41,231 nucleotides of DNA from Sporisorium sorghi (lineage: Eukaryota; Basidiomycota; Ustilaginomycetes; Ustilaginales; Ustilaginaceae). Each line of letters opens with the position of its first letter. The stretch's first letter is position 1. Below, one piece after another: positions 39,101 through 41,231 of the stretch. The stretch is taken from positions 1 through 41,231 of the forward strand of contig JALCCG010000192.1 in NCBI GenBank assembly GCA_023212695.1, written 5' to 3'. The position numbers and the translations under genes were made by a program. The notes under the pieces were generated by a model, which had not been told where the DNA came from, did no database searches, and saw nothing but the letters and a program-made list of their open reading frames with translations.

Positions 39101-40580
39101 CAGCGAGTCGCCAACGCTGAGCACACTCGGCGAGCAGCTCGACATGACTCTTGGAAAGGATGCTGAGCGAGACTTCTTCCTCTTCCGGCTGATGCTTGAT
39201 CATTTCGAGATCGTAGTCGATGCAGATTTCGAGCGCTCTGTGGTAGTACGCACGAGGGTCGGGAGGGATGTAGACGAAAGAAGCGAAAGCGTCGTCGTCG
39301 GCCGAGTCGATGGAGAACCCGGCAAACTCGGCGTCTGGCGTGGCTGTTTCCGAAGCGTTCTCGGTAGACGGAGTTGTACTGCTGACTGCATTGCTGCTGC
39401 TGTATGAGTCGGGTCTGGTAGTGGCCGGTCGCGTCGGGGAGAGGCCGGGCACATCGCTGGAAGTGCTTTTGAGAAGCTCCGGGTTGTTCTGGCACATCTC
39501 CATCATGATCTGTGACAGCGATGAGAGCTCTTGTGACCTCCACTGCTGATACGCCTCTTCGGATGCAAAATCTTCCTTGCGCCCTGGCCAGGGCTGTTGG
39601 AGGTTGACGTTCTTGACGCAGCGCTTGAGATCGGTCATGGCGGCCTGCTCTGTGCACGTCTTTTTCACAAACTCGACGTCCTGACTGAGCTGGTTGAGGT
39701 CGACGGAGAAAAGAGCGCCAACAGTGCGGACCATGCTGGACTCTGCGAGCGGATTCGAGGAAGCCGTCGGGAGGGTGCTAGCGGCGCTGGTTCGACGACT
39801 GGCGCTGGCAGAGGCAGGGTTCTTGTACTCCTTTGCAGCGGAGTATCCGTTTGAGCCCGACGAGACAGCTGTAGAAGTGGCGGAAGAAGATGCAGCCGCT
39901 GATGCGGAGGTGGGCGCGAGCTTTGCCGAGTAGCCTTCGAGACGTTCTGTGAGCTCCCTGGGCACGCCGCTGACGGTCTTGAGACACTCGCGAATGATGT
40001 TGACAAAGTGGCCGACCTGGTTGTTGAGATCCTGCTTCCACTCGTCGCCTATAGAGCGCTTCTTCAAGCTGCCTTGGGCGGTCGTAACAAAGATGAGGAT
40101 GAGCTCTTCGATCTTGCGATTCTCCTTCATCTGCTTTTGGAACGAGGCTTCCTTGAAAGTGCCGTAAAAGATGCCGATGGTCTGTCGCAAGCTCTGATCC
40201 TTGTAGTTGGTGTCGCGACCCATGGCGATGAGCTCGAGTCGGTCGTTGAGACGTTTTATGAGCTTTTCAGGAAAGCGGGCTGATTTGGACGAGCCGCCGA
40301 CGTCGCGGACCATGTCTGCTAGGCCAGCGAAGCCCATCCAGCTGTCGCTTTTGGATGCCGAGTCGGCCGCTTTCTTTGCTGCTGCCGCACCGGTCGCAGT
40401 TGAGAGCGATCCTGTAGGATTTGCAGTCAGACTTTCTCTCGCTTTCGCCTTTGCCTCTCTGCGTGCTTGCGAGAGGTGAGCATGGTAGGCGACCTGAAGC
40501 AAAAAGACGTAGACGTCGCCATCGGTCATGACTTCGCGGGCGTAGCCGCTGCGATTGCTTTTGGTGCTGCGTGTGGTCAT
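36114..40580 (-). CDS. UNC13/Munc13-like C2 and MUN-domain protein, 1488 aa
   Basis: This is a probable fungal Munc13 relative (as Ync13 of fission yeast), expected to prime SNARE-dependent vesicle fusion at the plasma membrane and link exocytosis with endocytosis. It is a single exon. Order: a short basic N-terminus; helical region with ARFPEKLIKRLNDRLE near 100; Ser/Ala-rich linkers (220-290, 370-430); MHD1-like helices (about 530-720); a C2 domain (about 915-1030) with FSIKIVLGENLQPIRDTG, RIDSFVTLSD and TVWDRKLVGDHN; MHD2-like helices (about 1130-1290); and a Pro/Gly/Ser-rich tail. At least four acidic residues in the C2 loops sit where calcium ligands are expected. The tail has an NPF motif (in RNPFYGSYP), the classic ligand of EH-domain endocytic proteins. 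The C2 between the MHD regions matches the fungal subtype. The ATG at 40580 is the natural start. Confidence 0.88.
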   Translation of the reverse strand: MTTRSTKSNRSGYAREVMTDGDVYVFLLQVAYHAHLSQARREAKAKARESLTANPTGSLSTATGAAAAKKAADSASKSDSWMGFAGLADMVRDVGGSSKSARFPEKLIKRLNDRLELIAMGRDTNYKDQSLRQTIGIFYGTFKEASFQKQMKENRKIEELILIFVTTAQGSLKKRSIGDEWKQDLNNQVGHFVNIIRECLKTVSGVPRELTERLEGYSAKLAPTSASAAASSSATSTAVSSGSNGYSAAKEYKNPASASASRRTSAASTLPTASSNPLAESSMVRTVGALFSVDLNQLSQDVEFVKKTCTEQAAMTDLKRCVKNVNLQQPWPGRKEDFASEEAYQQWRSQELSSLSQIMMEMCQNNPELLKSTSSDVPGLSPTRPATTRPDSYSSSNAVSSTTPSTENASETATPDAEFAGFSIDSADDDAFASFVYIPPDPRAYYHRALEICIDYDLEMIKHQPEEEEVSLSILSKSHVELLAECAQRWRLAAPFLVVSNLEVIKTKYDNGEVPLDCVSESLGSVMRILSEVDFAYWMQAEQAKLVKLYTALFESFLRYLYETFQDIQNVEAEEVQPYLAMIQDLHATGFVRKDRRLEAETVALESHVEELKDAVRIMAIHEYTAKTTELFSQVVVNEVVPLVQLLDWLEKGAKRLDKRYPEPLLGSVDPVSLLLEKQVPLFLDDLDSMKQQVVDHAMREHEPLAFDDIFTLYNRVKSLLRMYAAFCPNAEVSFSLTDWFEPHIRHWLINSEKKTAEWVHNAIANDAFTPIESEGAVHSSSIDDLFGALQQPVDFILGLKWPDAYQNARFLTTLSKIVSRAVEQYCSRVEEMFMEEMYPRTAEDQDMAQKQSAWMVKAKQTLSGEKRVEPFHFQATSCVRLNNIEAARVLLDKLYQKIDADKQAEIVKWHAPEVPSKRNNNRFVFSIKIVLGENLQPIRDTGANARIDSFVTLSDERGQKIAKTRTIYETSEPRWDEVFDVHVEQPMWLAATVWDRKLVGDHNLCGRAYMRLDPRYFGDFLSHEMWMDLDTQGRLLMRVSMEGERDDILYHFGRGFRSLKRAESDMVRIIVDKMSVFIRQCLSRSLLKTLVKTSGINLDKAIGNVKALYASALASTNANASMIPPVEPEPKPKTRPAQLTDHEIEAAIIPLLDYLDECLATLKGSLSESEALLVLTKVWKEVLQIIESILVPPLSDSPSNMSQLSDKEVDIVFKWLGFLKNYFNAYDAETGVTHGVPLDVLQGAKYREILSYLLLHDQSTDELMMECVRGMQLKMRRAGTQRRAKDKSVLNQRSLGTIKKRKQEKREDDSEAAANGSLDMAMKLLRMRPGTGDFLQQQMATMHTLQLAAVGGSPARSSAPGTPGSAGLRGKRESGLPPMPQAGLAGPAHIASGPKPQGYQLRDDPPMPESGSSSIPPPTGPRSPPPPAGTGAQRNPFYGSYPANQPDTPTRRSSRQLPGKSAYTDLKSARSPGGQDSVYNRISRQLG

Positions 40581-41154
40581 GTTGGATCAAGAATGACGCT
40601 GCGTAGATGAGGAACAAGAGAGAGAAGGATTGTAGGCGGAGACCGGCGTCGATCTTGACTAGCCGGCCCAGAGGTGTTCCGCAGCGTTGAAGAGATCGAC
40701 TCTCAAAAGTCCATGCTCGGATAGACAGTCGTATGCAGAGGGAGGTGTCGTTCGATATTCTGCGCTGGGTTGTGCGTCGAAGCAAGCAGATGAGGCTGTT
40801 GTTTGTGTTTGGCCGTCAAATGAGGTGGCCGAGTCGGCGCGGAAGGGTGACGTTCGGCTTTGCCAAGGAATCCAGGATGCGCCGAGAAGCGCGCAAGGGT
40901 ATATGTTTGATGCGATGGTGATGAAAGAGCGACGGGTATGATGGAGAGAAAAGACGTGATGGTTGAAGTGAAATTGTCGAAACGATCATCCGGCGGCGAG
41001 TGTATCGCGGGTCTCCTGACGACGCTCTCACTTAGACAAGAGGCACACAGGCCCAGCCGCGTCGAACTGAGTCCGTGCATGCGTCATAAGGCGCCAAGCG
41101 CAGAAATTTCAAATTTGTTAGATTCGCTTGCTTACATAAGCCTCGATGCAAGGC

Positions 41155-41159
<5 letters not shown>
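40581..41159. promoter_or_regulatory. Upstream region of the UNC13-like gene
   Basis: This is 579 bp between the UNC13-like start and the terminal T tract. It should contain that gene's promoter. Short ORFs here have no recognisable similarity. An AAATTT-rich patch (about 41103-41117) and a 6-bp inverted repeat (41138-41156) lie close to the terminal tract. Confidence 0.55.

Positions 41160-41231
<72 letters not shown>
41160..41231. repeat. Terminal poly(T) tract, 72 nt
   Basis: The window closes with 72 T residues, the mirror of the A73 at the left edge. It is directly preceded by the inverted repeat AAGCCT/AGGCTT. The true length is unknown because it runs off the end. Confidence 0.95.

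Overview
The window is a 41.2-kb, gene-dense, GC-rich stretch of a fungal nuclear genome. Protein resemblance, nearly intronless genes and the branch-point style point to a basidiomycete, most likely a smut-type fungus (Ustilaginomycotina: Ustilago, Sporisorium or Pseudozyma relatives). The species cannot be read from the sequence. Both ends are pure homopolymer (A73 on the left, T72 on the right), so this looks like a whole assembly contig rather than a slice.

Thirteen protein genes are supported. From left to right they are: DIM1 (18S rRNA dimethylase, +), SIT4 (PP6-type phosphatase, -), RPC2 (RNA polymerase III second-largest subunit, +), a 971-aa Zn2Cys6 regulator (-), EMC1 (ER membrane complex, +), CBF1 (bHLH factor, -), eIF5A (+), a 500-aa Zn2Cys6 regulator with a polyglutamine tract (-), an AAGAB/p34-like adaptin-binding protein (+), SOD2 (mitochondrial Mn superoxide dismutase, -), an MMS22/Mus7-like replication-repair protein of 2242 aa (+), an RMP1/NEPRO-like nucleolar protein (-) and an UNC13/Munc13-like C2 protein (-). 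The first twelve alternate strand strictly, which makes five divergent promoters and six convergent 3' spacers.

Only five introns are needed to build all thirteen proteins: one each in DIM1, SIT4 and the second Zn2Cys6 gene, and two in eIF5A. All have GT..AG ends and an RCTGAC branch box. eIF5A has a first coding exon that is only the ATG. I saw no rRNA, no convincing tRNA, no transposon and no CRISPR array.

The functions are mostly core housekeeping: ribosome, RNA and translation (DIM1, RPC2, eIF5A, RMP1/NEPRO-like, with SIT4 as a TOR-pathway phosphatase), membrane traffic and the ER (EMC1, AAGAB-like, UNC13-like), and genome or oxidative protection (SOD2 and MMS22, which share one divergent promoter). 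I found no dedicated accessory system. The most unusual observations are three decayed tandem copies of the 3' end of the RMP1/NEPRO-like gene, long poly(dA:dT) tracts confined to promoters and the contig ends, the perfect strand alternation, an overlapping or very close upstream ORF at MMS22 and EMC1, and a stop codon of eIF5A embedded in a splice-donor-like sequence.
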